DNA of 64,000 nt from Mycosynbacter sp964593465 (lineage in GTDB: Bacteria > Patescibacteriota > Saccharimonadia > Saccharimonadales > Saccharimonadaceae), in the NCBI GenBank assembly GCA_964593465.1, contig CAZQJY010000006.1, positions 1-64,000 on the forward strand. Reading direction: 5' to 3'. Made by a program: the position numbers and the translations under genes. This document shows positions 16,948 to 25,176 of the stretch, in pieces. The stretch's first letter is position 1. Each line of letters starts with the position of its first letter. The notes below the pieces were generated by a model. That model saw only the letters and a list, made by a program, of their open reading frames with translations. It did no database searches and had not been told where the DNA came from.

Positions 16948-18942
16948 ATGCACAAGCCGTATATCCTCGCCATCGGCGATATCGTGACAGATGCGTTTAT
17001 CAAACTCAATGACAACGAAGCCGAAGTCATCACCGATGATACAGGTAACAAAAAACTCGTTATGGACTTTGGCAGCAAGCCACCCTACGATTATGTTGAT
17101 ATCGTGCAAGCTGTCGGGCCATCGCCAAACGCCGCCGTGTCGTTTGCGCGGCTCGGTGCTCGCTCTGGTCTCATGGCCTATATGGGCGATGATCTGCCAG
17201 GCAAAGACATGCTCACTTACCTAGCAGGCGAAAACGTCGACACCTCGACCATCTCTGTAGCCGAAGGTATGAAATCCAACTATTGGTACGTGCTGCGCTA
17301 TGGTGCCGAACGTACAATCCTCGTCAAAAATGAAAAATATGAATACACATGGCAAGAGCCAGGCGAAGTGCCTGATTGGATCTATTTGAGCGCACTTGAC
17401 GAAGCATCATGGGACTTACATCTAGAGGTACTCGATTACCTACGCAAACACCCCGACACCAAGCTCGTGTTTCAGCCAGGCACGTTCCACTTCAAATGGG
17501 GAGCCGAAAAACTCGCCGAAGTATATGCGCGCAGCCATATGACCGTCATGAACAAAGAAGAGGCAGCAGATGTGACAGGTCGCGATGTCGAAGATATCGA
17601 AGATTTGTTTGACGGACTCCACAACCTAGGGCCAGAAATTGTTATCATCACCGATGGCCCGCACGGTTCGTACGCATCTGACGGCAAAAAAATCATCTCT
17701 ATCCCGAACTACCCCGACCCTAAACCTCCGACAGACCGCACGGGAGCAGGCGATGCGTTTGCCTCTACCATCACCGCTGCGCTCGCACAAGGTGAATCAC
17801 TCGAAACAGCTCTCACATGGGCGCCAATCAATAGCATGAACGTATGTCAACACCTTGGCGCACAAGCCGGACTACTCGACAAAGACGCGATACTAGCGTT
17901 GCTCGCTGACGCACCGGCAGATTACAAGCCAACTATCATCGCTGGCTCACAGGAGTCATCTCTCGAAGATACTGCTCGTGAGCTTGTTGCCAATCCTAAG
18001 GGAATTTTTGCTGCCGACGAAAGTGGCGGCAGCATTAACAAACGGTTTGAACAATATAGTATTGAAGATTCAGAAGAAATGCGCCGCAACTATCGTCAGC
18101 TTTTCTTCACCACTCCAGATGTCGAGCACCAACTCAGCGGCGTCATCCTTTTTGACGAGACGGCACGCCAACGTACCGACGACGGCACGCCGTTTCCGAA
18201 GCTTCTCGCCGACCGAGGCATCATTCCTGGTGTCAAGGTAGACAAAGGTATCGTGCCACTCCCTGGATTTGAGGGCGAAGGCGTCACTAGTGGGCTCGAT
18301 GGCTTACCAGAGCGCCTGGTAGACTACCGTGAGATGGGACTACGATTTGCCAAATGGCGCGCGGCTATCAATGTGTCGCCCGCATTGCCGAGTGATGCTG
18401 CTATCGCGGCCAACGTACATGCGCTGGCTCGCTATGCGCTCGACTGCCAAAACGCCAATATTGTACCGATTGTTGAGCCAGAAATTGTCCATCAGGGAAA
18501 CTTCGATATCGTCCGCGCAAAAGAAGTAACTGCTAAGGTGCTTGATACACTGTTTGACGAGCTCGCACTGCTTGGTGTCAATCGCAAAGCAATGATTCTC
18601 AAGACAAGTATGGTACTCGCAGGTAGCGAGCAAACGCAATCATCGCCAGAAGAAGTCGCCAAAGCGACTGTCGATGTGCTCTCGCATCATGTGCCACATG
18701 ATGTGGCAGGCATTGTATTTCTCTCTGGTGGGCAAACACCCGAACAGGCGACCGCAAATCTGCAAGCCATTACCAATCAAGGCAAGCAAGTATGGCCTAT
18801 CACCTTTAGCTTTTCACGAGCACTGCAAGAGCCAGTTATAGAAGCATGGGGTGGCCACGCCGATAATATATCGCGCAGCCAAGAAATCTTCGCAGAACTT
18901 GTACGCAAAAATAGCGAGGCAACTACACAAAGAGACAGTTAA
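16948..18942 (+). CDS. PfkB-family sugar kinase fused to class I fructose-bisphosphate aldolase
   Basis: A two-domain enzyme. Residues about 1-325 are a ribokinase/PfkB kinase (GPSPNAAVSFARLGARSG substrate loop; DRTGAGDAFAS catalytic Asp). Residues about 340-655 are a class I aldolase with GIFAADESGGS, VKVDKG, FAKWR, VEPEI and the Schiff-base lysine in MILKTSMV. All expected catalytic residues are visible. If the kinase acts on fructose 6-phosphate, one polypeptide would make fructose 1,6-bisphosphate and cleave it, but the kinase substrate is not proven. ATG 16948 is preceded by GGAGGTGG, so the in-frame TTG at 16930 is part of the ribosome site. Confidence 0.9.
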   Translation: MHKPYILAIGDIVTDAFIKLNDNEAEVITDDTGNKKLVMDFGSKPPYDYVDIVQAVGPSPNAAVSFARLGARSGLMAYMGDDLPGKDMLTYLAGENVDTSTISVAEGMKSNYWYVLRYGAERTILVKNEKYEYTWQEPGEVPDWIYLSALDEASWDLHLEVLDYLRKHPDTKLVFQPGTFHFKWGAEKLAEVYARSHMTVMNKEEAADVTGRDVEDIEDLFDGLHNLGPEIVIITDGPHGSYASDGKKIISIPNYPDPKPPTDRTGAGDAFASTITAALAQGESLETALTWAPINSMNVCQHLGAQAGLLDKDAILALLADAPADYKPTIIAGSQESSLEDTARELVANPKGIFAADESGGSINKRFEQYSIEDSEEMRRNYRQLFFTTPDVEHQLSGVILFDETARQRTDDGTPFPKLLADRGIIPGVKVDKGIVPLPGFEGEGVTSGLDGLPERLVDYREMGLRFAKWRAAINVSPALPSDAAIAANVHALARYALDCQNANIVPIVEPEIVHQGNFDIVRAKEVTAKVLDTLFDELALLGVNRKAMILKTSMVLAGSEQTQSSPEEVAKATVDVLSHHVPHDVAGIVFLSGGQTPEQATANLQAITNQGKQVWPITFSFSRALQEPVIEAWGGHADNISRSQEIFAELVRKNSEATTQRDS

Positions 18943-18945
18943 ATC

Positions 18946-19668
18946 CTACTGAATGGGCATTCCTTGCCTGGGACAACTCTCAAGAACTCGCTGCATCGTA
19001 GCGAGTTCTGTAGTTGTCACCCACAGTTCATACGCTCGTTTCACAGCGATCTGCCGCGCCACATACTGACAACGAAAGCTTTTGTTTGACGGCAGCCAGC
19101 TGGCCGCATCACTATCGCTTTTCTTTTGATTTGCAGCACCATCTACGGCTACAAGATTGAGTGGGTCGTTGGCAAGTGCATGCCGTTGCTCAGCGGTAAT
19201 CTGCTGAGCACCTGTTTGCCATGCGTTACTGAGCGCCACCACATGATCTATTTGCACCTTGTCACTCGTATCGGGCCCGCGTACAAACTCAATCGTTTTG
19301 CCAGTATAGGGGTCGTTAAGTGTACCGCTCAATACTTTACAGTCTTCATTTACTTTGGCATCTTTGAGGTCTCGTCGCAAAATAATATTTCGCAGATCAC
19401 ATCCACCAGATTTTGCCCATCCGCTACTAAACTGCGTGCGCTTGTAACCTGTCTTGGGCGCCTTGCCTTTGACAGGTAGTTGCGCCAATTCATCGGTAGC
19501 CAGCTGTACTGATTCCTGTAGGTTTTGCTGTGGTGCCTGAGTTGGCTGCGCCACTTTCTCTCCCGCGCCAAACTCATGCCGCGCCACATCATAGGCCAAT
19601 GCCGAAAGACTGGCAATAGCAACAATGAGTAGCGCCAAGAGGCGACGGGCTTTGTGGTTAACACTCAT
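18946..19668 (-). CDS. Secreted HNH nuclease (DUF1524 type)
   Basis: An N-terminal hydrophobic segment (about 9-27) acts as a signal or anchor, followed by a Gln/Pro-rich linker. The C-terminal HNH domain has QIDHVVALSNAW (about 150-160) and NDPLNLVAVDGAANQKKSD with the conserved Asn and Lys, as in GmrSD-C/DUF1524 nucleases secreted by many Gram-positives. It probably degrades extracellular DNA for uptake. Its stop is 3 nt from the convergent kinase-aldolase gene and it is divergent from pepN. The cysteine pairs suggest disulfides outside the cell. Confidence 0.8.
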   Translation of the reverse strand: MSVNHKARRLLALLIVAIASLSALAYDVARHEFGAGEKVAQPTQAPQQNLQESVQLATDELAQLPVKGKAPKTGYKRTQFSSGWAKSGGCDLRNIILRRDLKDAKVNEDCKVLSGTLNDPYTGKTIEFVRGPDTSDKVQIDHVVALSNAWQTGAQQITAEQRHALANDPLNLVAVDGAANQKKSDSDAASWLPSNKSFRCQYVARQIAVKRAYELWVTTTELATMQRVLESCPRQGMPIQ

Positions 19669-19687
19669 AACTTCTATTTAACTTTGT

Positions 19688-19693
19688 TACAAT
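19688..19693 (+). promoter_or_regulatory. -10 of pepN (leaderless type)
   Basis: TACAAT 6 nt before the pepN ATG; no Shine-Dalgarno sequence. Confidence 0.65.
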
Positions 19694-19699
19694 AGATAT

Positions 19700-22213
19700 A
19701 TGCAAGCATTTTCTCACTTACTCGACTCTTTTATACCAGACAACTACGACCTATCCCTCACGCTCGAGCGTGAAAAGCGCACGTTTCATGGCACAGTGAC
19801 AATTAGCGGCTACCAAAAAAGTAATGACTTCTTGCCGCTGCATGCCAAAGACCTAGAAATCACCAGCGCGACAATTGACGGCAAATCGGTCGAGTTCACA
19901 CACAGTGACCACGATGAACTACACCTCGTACATACCACGCCAGGTGCACACATTATCGTGCTGCAATTCAACGGTAAAATCACCGACGCTATGCACGGTC
20001 TCTATCCTTGCTATTTTGAGGTAGCTGGGCAGAAAAAAGAGCTACTTGCAACACAGTTTGAGAGCCACCATGCTCGTGAAGTTTTCCCATGCGTAGACGA
20101 ACCTGCCGCCAAAGCTACATTTGACCTCACCCTCACCACAGAGGAAGGCATCGAAGTACTCGGCAACATGCCCGTCGAGTGGCAACGCACAGAGCCAGAA
20201 GGTTTGGTGACAAAGTTTGAAACTAGTCCGCGCATGAGCAGCTATTTGCTAGCGTTTGTCGTGGGCGAATTACAGAAAAAAACCGCCACCACCAAAGACG
20301 GTGTCGAAGTAAACGTCTGGGCAACACGCGCGCAACCAGCTGCCGCACTCGACTTTCCACTTGATATCGCAGTGCGCTCTATCGAATTCTACAACGACTA
20401 CTTTGGCGTTGCCTATCCTCTACCAAAAGCCGATCACGTAGCATTGCCAGACTTTAGCTCTGGCGCGATGGAAAACTGGGGACTCATTACCTACCGCGAG
20501 ATGGCACTGCTGGCCGACCCGAAGACAACGAGTATATCGAGCCGCCAATACATCGCTACCGTCATCGCGCATGAGCTGGCACATCAGTGGTTCGGTAATC
20601 TCGTGACGATGCAGTGGTGGAACGATCTCTGGCTCAACGAAAGCTTTGCCACGCTCATGGAATACTTGGCCGTTGATGCACTGCACCCAGAGTGGAACAT
20701 TTGGCTCGATTTTGCTACCAACGAATCCATTGTGGCTTTGCGCCGTGACGCACTCGACGGCGTACAATCGGTGCAAGTTGACGTCAATCACCCCGATGAA
20801 ATCAGCACTCTGTTCGACCCAGCCATTGTATATGCCAAAGGTGCACGCCTCCTTCGTATGGTGCAGCAGTTTGTCGGTGATGAGGCATTTCAGCGCGGCC
20901 TGGCGCAGTACTTCCGGAACTATGCGTATGGCAATACCGTCGGCAATAACCTCTGGCAGGCCCTCGCGGACGCCAGCGGCAAAGATATCGTAGATATGAT
21001 GAGTACCTGGGCGTCACAATCTGGCTTCCCGGTCGTCCATGCGTCCCTTTCGGGTGATAAGGTTACGCTTCGTCAAGAGCAATTCTTCATCGGTAGCCAC
21101 CAGCCGAGTGATAAGCTTTGGCCAATTCCATTGAATGCATCTGCAGGTGATGCGCCGCAACTTATGACCGAGCAAGAAGTGTCATTTGAATATACTTCCG
21201 ACGCACCATTTGCGCTCAATGTTGGCGACAGCGCACATTTCATTACACACTACGACGATGAGCTCTTTGGTCGCCTCATTGCCGCCGTCAAAGATGGCTC
21301 GCTCGATAGTCTCACCAAAATCCAATTGCTAGACGAAGCAACTCTGCTCGCTCGTGGAGGCGTATTGTCATCACATCAGCTTATTCCGCTCGTCAACGCA
21401 TATCAGGGCGAGACCAGTGAGCCCGTCTGGAGCATTATCTCACTGGCTATCGGCGAACTCAAAAAGTTCGTGCAAGACGACGAGGCAGCCGAGAAAAAAC
21501 TACGCGCATTTGCTGGAGGTATCACAAATAGCCTCTACGAGAAGCTTGGCTGGGAAGTAAAAGACGGTGAAGGCGAAGAAGAAACCAAGCTCCGCAGTAT
21601 CATCGTCGGTCTCACGCTCTACGGAGAAAACGAGCAAGCAATCGCCAAAGCCAAAGAATTGTACGACAATACACCGCTTGAAGACCTTGACCCAGAGCTT
21701 CGTCCGCTCATCATTAGCTCCGTCGTACGCTACGGAGATGGCAAGCTAGTCGACACACTTCTCGAACACTACTGCTCCAGCCAATCTGCCGAGCTAAAGC
21801 AAGACATCTGCCTCGGCATCACCAGCACGCGCGACGCTGCCAGTATCGAAAAGCTACTCGCTAGCATCAAAGATAGTCAAATAGTGAAGCCGCAAGACGT
21901 CGCACGCTGGTTTGTCTACCTCGTGCGTGGCCGCGAATCGCGCGACGCTACGTGGCAGTGGATGCAAGACAACTGGAACTGGATAGAGAAGACTTTTGGT
22001 GGCGACAAAAGCTACGACGACTACCCACGCTATAGCGCTGGCGGCCTAAGCACACGCGCGCAACTCGAAGAATATAAAGCCTTCTTCGAGCCCAAACAAG
22101 ACGACCCGTCCCTCACTCGCGCGATTCAGCTGGGCGTGGGCGAGATAGAGGGGCGAGTAGAGCTAATTGAGCGTGATCAAGCTGGTGTTATTGAAACATT
22201 GAACACACTATAG
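19700..22213 (+). CDS. pepN: Aminopeptidase N (M1 zinc metallopeptidase)
   Basis: Removes N-terminal residues from peptides. The exopeptidase motif GAMENWG (about 255) and the zinc site HELAHQ plus the downstream glutamate in NESFATLMEY are intact, followed by an ERAP1-like C-terminal helical domain. The length of 837 aa is normal for actinobacterial-type PepN. There is no signal peptide, so it acts in the cytoplasm, presumably on imported peptides. The stop is 5 nt from the convergent RNase HII gene. Confidence 0.95.
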   Translation: MQAFSHLLDSFIPDNYDLSLTLEREKRTFHGTVTISGYQKSNDFLPLHAKDLEITSATIDGKSVEFTHSDHDELHLVHTTPGAHIIVLQFNGKITDAMHGLYPCYFEVAGQKKELLATQFESHHAREVFPCVDEPAAKATFDLTLTTEEGIEVLGNMPVEWQRTEPEGLVTKFETSPRMSSYLLAFVVGELQKKTATTKDGVEVNVWATRAQPAAALDFPLDIAVRSIEFYNDYFGVAYPLPKADHVALPDFSSGAMENWGLITYREMALLADPKTTSISSRQYIATVIAHELAHQWFGNLVTMQWWNDLWLNESFATLMEYLAVDALHPEWNIWLDFATNESIVALRRDALDGVQSVQVDVNHPDEISTLFDPAIVYAKGARLLRMVQQFVGDEAFQRGLAQYFRNYAYGNTVGNNLWQALADASGKDIVDMMSTWASQSGFPVVHASLSGDKVTLRQEQFFIGSHQPSDKLWPIPLNASAGDAPQLMTEQEVSFEYTSDAPFALNVGDSAHFITHYDDELFGRLIAAVKDGSLDSLTKIQLLDEATLLARGGVLSSHQLIPLVNAYQGETSEPVWSIISLAIGELKKFVQDDEAAEKKLRAFAGGITNSLYEKLGWEVKDGEGEEETKLRSIIVGLTLYGENEQAIAKAKELYDNTPLEDLDPELRPLIISSVVRYGDGKLVDTLLEHYCSSQSAELKQDICLGITSTRDAASIEKLLASIKDSQIVKPQDVARWFVYLVRGRESRDATWQWMQDNWNWIEKTFGGDKSYDDYPRYSAGGLSTRAQLEEYKAFFEPKQDDPSLTRAIQLGVGEIEGRVELIERDQAGVIETLNTL

Positions 22214-22218
22214 ACGGA

Positions 22219-23238
22219 CTATACTTCTGCAAAATACTCTTCGACAACAGGCGGCGTACCATTTAGTGATATCGCCGAAATCATCAATGACATGTCTGCG
22301 ATTTTTTGACTATGTGCATAAAACTTTGCTGCATAGCACATCTGGTTTAGTTTCTTCTGGGTAATTGCAGCAAGTCCACCACCTTGGTTTGACTGTCTGC
22401 GGTATTTTACTTCTGTAAAATACAAGGTACCGTTTTTTTGCGACACGATGTCTATTTCGCAGTATTTTGTCTTCCAGTTGCGCGCGATGATTTCGTGGCC
22501 GAGCCGCACGAGATAGTTTGCAGCTTCGTCTTCGGCACGGTCGCCGATTTTCTTGGTACTCTTATGCTCCACGCCGGCCGAATCGTCTGCCAATCTTTTG
22601 CTTGGCGAACTGACCCCGCCGACGCCGCCAGGTGTGGCAAGCGAGACGGGCAAAACGGTTGGCGGACGATTCGGACTTTTATATTTAACCAAAGGCGCAA
22701 AACTCAACCGATGCAGTGGCGTTATGCCATATTTTTCTATCGCTGCTCGATGCTTCGCCACCCCATACCCCGCATGACTCTTAAATCCATACTCAGGATA
22801 CAGTTCGTCCTGCTCGGTCATATACCGATCGCGCTCCACCTTTGCCATAATGCTCGCCGCACTCACGCTCGGTACTAGCAAATCAGCCTTTGGCATTGTC
22901 TTTACATACTTACCCTTGCCCGTATCCGCCAAAAAATTCACCATACCGTCAATAATAATCTCGCTATACGGCACGTTTATTTTCTCCACCGCACGTCTTG
23001 TCGCCAACCGCAGCGCGTTGCTCATGCCCACTTCGTCCAGTTCCTCCGCACTCACCCAGCCCGTCGCAGCACCTAGAGCCCGCTCCACAATCTTGTCATA
23101 CAGCAGCTCCCGCTTTTTCTTCGTCAGCTTCTTACTATCCGCCAGCCCCTCAATCTCAGCACCACCAAGAACCACCGCACCCACTACCAGCGGCCCTGCC
23201 CATGGCCCGCGCCCTGCTTCGTCTATGCCAAGTATCAT
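22219..23238 (-). CDS. rnhB: Ribonuclease HII fused to YraN (UPF0102) domain
   Basis: Residues 1-190 are RNase HII, with the catalytic GIDEAGRGP, a DG motif (IIDGMVNF) and SAASIMAKVERD, which removes RNA from RNA-DNA hybrids. A roughly 35-aa Pro/Ser linker leads to a YraN/UPF0102 nuclease-like domain (about 230-339) with GDRAEDEAANYL, the CEIDIVSQKNGTLYFTEVKYR core (E, D, E, K) and a C-terminal helix. In many genomes rnhB and yraN are neighbours, and here they are one frame with no stop. A TACAAT -10 lies 6 nt before the ATG (leaderless). Confidence 0.9.
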   Translation of the reverse strand: MILGIDEAGRGPWAGPLVVGAVVLGGAEIEGLADSKKLTKKKRELLYDKIVERALGAATGWVSAEELDEVGMSNALRLATRRAVEKINVPYSEIIIDGMVNFLADTGKGKYVKTMPKADLLVPSVSAASIMAKVERDRYMTEQDELYPEYGFKSHAGYGVAKHRAAIEKYGITPLHRLSFAPLVKYKSPNRPPTVLPVSLATPGGVGGVSSPSKRLADDSAGVEHKSTKKIGDRAEDEAANYLVRLGHEIIARNWKTKYCEIDIVSQKNGTLYFTEVKYRRQSNQGGGLAAITQKKLNQMCYAAKFYAHSQKIADMSLMISAISLNGTPPVVEEYFAEV

Positions 23239-23244
23239 ACTCTC

Positions 23245-23250
23245 ATTGTA
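23245..23250 (-). promoter_or_regulatory. -10 of rnhB-yraN (leaderless type)
   Basis: TACAAT 6 nt before the ATG, immediately after the terminator of the upstream gene. Confidence 0.65.
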
Positions 23251-23254
23251 AACA

Positions 23255-23279
23255 AAAACCCTCCAAATAGGAGGGTTTT
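23255..23279 (-). terminator. Terminator of the DUF4190-like gene
   Basis: Stem AAAACCCTCC/GGAGGGTTTT with a 5-nt loop and a T-run on the minus strand. Confidence 0.85.
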
Positions 23280-23295
23280 CACTAATTACATCAAG

Positions 23296-23934
23296 CTATA
23301 TCTTACCTGCAGACACAATCTTGAATTCGGCAGCCTTAAGTGCGTCGAAGTCTGTCGATTGCACTAACGTAAACGCCTCGAAGTCCTGTGATTGCCCAGC
23401 ACCCAGATCGTTGGCATATATAGTATCTTCCACGATACGCTTACCATCTGCATCTACAGCTTCAATCTGAATAGTAAATGATTTCTTCTCTGCTGTTTTG
23501 TTCGTAACGGTAACTACCAGCTTAGAACTTCCAAAACCATACTCGTCTTGAGTTGCGGCAAATTCACCCAAGTCAACCTGAACATCATTTTTCAAAACAT
23601 CTTCTGTGTTCTTACCAGACATATCATCGGCAGATTGCTGCATCTCTTCGCCGGCTTTATTGATTTCCTCGCCAGCCTTGTCAAAAGCATCACTAATTGA
23701 TTTCTGCATCGCAATCGTAATCCCCATTGCAGCAACAGCCAGCACCAGCGATACGATAGCCATCGCAATACTCTTCTTTTTGGCCAAAGCTACAATCGCA
23801 AAGATTAATGCCAGTGCGCCGAGCACAAAAGCTGCGTTATTGATAAGCGGAATAAATGACAATACTACTCCAATAATACTTAGAACTAGTGCTGCCGTTG
23901 CAAACCCAGTTGTCTCTTTTTCATCTCTACTCAT
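23296..23934 (-). CDS. DUF4190-like membrane protein with extracytoplasmic beta domain
   Basis: The N-terminal 85 residues form three hydrophobic helices with the DUF4190-like pattern GFATAALVLSIIGVVLSFIP and ALIFAIVALAKKK. A short charged coiled segment (about 85-115) is followed by a beta-sandwich-like domain (about 118-210, SSKLVVTVTNKTAEKKSFTI) typical of surface ligand-binding or FxLYD-type modules. Function unknown. A purine-rich AGAAGG precedes the ATG. The region just upstream encodes a candidate structured RNA ending in a terminator, so expression may depend on readthrough. Confidence 0.65.
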   Translation of the reverse strand: MSRDEKETTGFATAALVLSIIGVVLSFIPLINNAAFVLGALALIFAIVALAKKKSIAMAIVSLVLAVAAMGITIAMQKSISDAFDKAGEEINKAGEEMQQSADDMSGKNTEDVLKNDVQVDLGEFAATQDEYGFGSSKLVVTVTNKTAEKKSFTIQIEAVDADGKRIVEDTIYANDLGAGQSQDFEAFTLVQSTDFDALKAAEFKIVSAGKI

Positions 23935-23964
23935 TTACATACACCTTCTTTCTGCCGCCCAACA

Positions 23965-24096
23965 AAAAAGGACAGCCATTACTATTTGGCTGTCTACACC
24001 TAGAGCGAAGAATTACTTCCGCACTCACGCAATGGCTGCCCATTCGTATGCGAAAATACTTCAAAACTCTAGTCGAGTTTCACTCTAGATGTAGAC
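23965..24096 (-). ncRNA. Candidate structured RNA, riboswitch-like or small RNA
   Basis: A perfect extended -10 (TGGTATAAT, 24103-24111) predicts a start at 24096, the first base of a 14-bp closing helix (24083-24096 with 23992-24005, one G-U pair). Inside are a 6-bp hairpin (AAACTC/GAGTTT) and a longer arm (TATTTTCGCA/TGCGGAAGTA, tipped by AATGG-GCAG-CCATT), giving a three-way junction. A terminator hairpin GACAGCCA/TGGCTGTC (23971-23994) with a T-run follows and shares three bases with the closing helix. No known family is recognised. The next gene starts 31 nt beyond. Confidence 0.65.
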
Positions 24097-24102
24097 ATCA
24101 CT

Positions 24103-24111
24103 ATTATACCA
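24103..24111 (-). promoter_or_regulatory. Extended -10 promoter of the candidate RNA
   Basis: TGGTATAAT on the minus strand, 6 nt before the closing helix of the predicted RNA. Confidence 0.7.
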
Positions 24112-24122
24112 GACAGTAAGTA

Positions 24123-24148
24123 AAAACACCCCGCTCCCGAGGTGTTTT
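24123..24148 (-). terminator. Terminator after rplS
   Basis: Stem AAAACACC/GGTGTTTT around CCGCTCCCGA, T-run on the minus strand. Confidence 0.85.
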
Positions 24149-24168
24149 ATGACCTAGCTTTTAGCTAA

Positions 24169-24609
24169 CTACGCGTCTGCTTTTTCTTCAGTAGCAGCCT
24201 CTACCTTTGGCTCTTCGGCCTTTGGTGCTTCTGGCAATGCGTTGACAGCTTCGCGATCAAACTTCACGGCCTTGAGGCGGGCAGATTTACCACTACGGTT
24301 GCGAAGGAAGCTGAGGTAGTTGCGGCGAACCTTGCTACGGCGAGTAATTTCTACTTTCTCTACCAATGGGCTATGGAGTAAAAAGCTTTTTTCTACACCA
24401 ATACCACTAGCGATTTTGCGCACAGTAATGCGGCTGGTGTGCGACTGCTTGTTGTCAGTGCGGATAACCACACCCTCGAACACCTGCACACGCTCTTTGT
24501 TGCCTTCTTTGATCTTTTGGTGCACGCGCACTGTATCGCCGCTACGCGCATCTACAACAGCATGTTTTTTCTGTTCATCGTTGACTTTTTTAATTAGTGA
24601 AAAACTCAT
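24169..24609 (-). CDS. rplS: 50S ribosomal protein L19
   Basis: The L19 core (1-115) shows GDTVRVHQKIKEG, VFEGVVI and the family ending RRSKVRRNYLSFLRNRSGKSARLK. It sits at the subunit interface of the ribosome. At 146 aa it is longer than the usual 115-120 because of a C-terminal Ala/Glu/Lys/Pro tail of about 25 residues. An AGAGGA site precedes the ATG and a roughly 110-nt structured leader lies upstream. Confidence 0.95.
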   Translation of the reverse strand: MSFSLIKKVNDEQKKHAVVDARSGDTVRVHQKIKEGNKERVQVFEGVVIRTDNKQSHTSRITVRKIASGIGVEKSFLLHSPLVEKVEITRRSKVRRNYLSFLRNRSGKSARLKAVKFDREAVNALPEAPKAEEPKVEAATEEKADA

Positions 24610-24731
24610 ATTTTATCCTCTAAGGTGTCCGATTTCCGACCTTGGCTGGCCACGCAGTTGTATCCCTGCGGCTCCACACCGTCGACGCCTCGGCGCTTAC
24701 GTCTAATATATACAATCAATTGCTGATTATA
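24610..24731 (-). promoter_or_regulatory. rplS promoter and structured leader
   Basis: TATAAT (24726-24731) predicts a leader of about 110 nt. It can fold with a closing helix GGTGT/ACACC ending 3 nt before the Shine-Dalgarno AGAGGA, enclosing a hairpin CGCAG/CTGCG, and a preceding GC-rich stem near GACG/CGTC. The position and shape fit an autoregulatory ribosomal-protein leader. No match to a known leader family could be made by eye. Confidence 0.45.
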
Positions 24732-24741
24732 GCATAGAGGT

Positions 24742-24774
24742 GAAAAAAATAAAAGAGCCCGTCAGGGCTCTTTT
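24742..24774 (-). terminator. Terminator after the 106-aa membrane protein gene
   Basis: Stem AAAAGAGCCC/GGGCTCTTTT, 4-nt loop, with a long T-run on the minus strand. Confidence 0.9.
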
Positions 24775-24796
24775 ATAACATAGTGTTCTTTAGTAT

Positions 24797-25117
24797 CTAT
24801 ACAGGCTCACAAGTAGACAAATCTCTCTCGGTAGGAGCTGCATCACCAATCTTGACTACGAGACGCGCACCATCACGACAAATTATCTCATGCTGTTCAG
24901 ACTGTAAGACCACTTGCTCATTTATGGTGTTACTAGGAGCTGGGGGAGTTACGTCCTCCCCGTTGCCGTCACGGTCCATGTATACTCCTGCTACACCCGC
25001 TACCGCAAAGGCTCCAACCACACCCGCAAAACGTGGACCAAAATACCTCCAAGTGTCTTTGGCAAGGCTAGACTCATTGTCTTCGTCCATTACCTTCCTA
25101 ACATCTGGATTTACCAT
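24797..25117 (-). CDS. Single-pass membrane protein of unknown function, 106 aa
   Basis: An acidic cytoplasmic N-terminus (1-26), one glycine- and alanine-rich membrane helix (about 29-46, GVVGAFAVAGVAGVYM) and a short outer domain with two cysteines (79 and 103) that could form a disulfide. No family recognised. AAGGAGATAG is a good ribosome site. The gene is monocistronic with its own terminator. Confidence 0.6.
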   Translation of the reverse strand: MVNPDVRKVMDEDNESSLAKDTWRYFGPRFAGVVGAFAVAGVAGVYMDRDGNGEDVTPPAPSNTINEQVVLQSEQHEIICRDGARLVVKIGDAAPTERDLSTCEPV

Positions 25118-25176
25118 TCTATCTCCTTATATTGGATATAACACTCAAAATAGCATAAATAGATTATAATGTCAAG

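Noticed and set aside
23965..24096. SRP, 6S or known riboswitch identity for the structured RNA
   Set aside because: The conserved SRP tetraloop and asymmetric loop, the 6S central bubble and purine or TPP core motifs were not found by eye.
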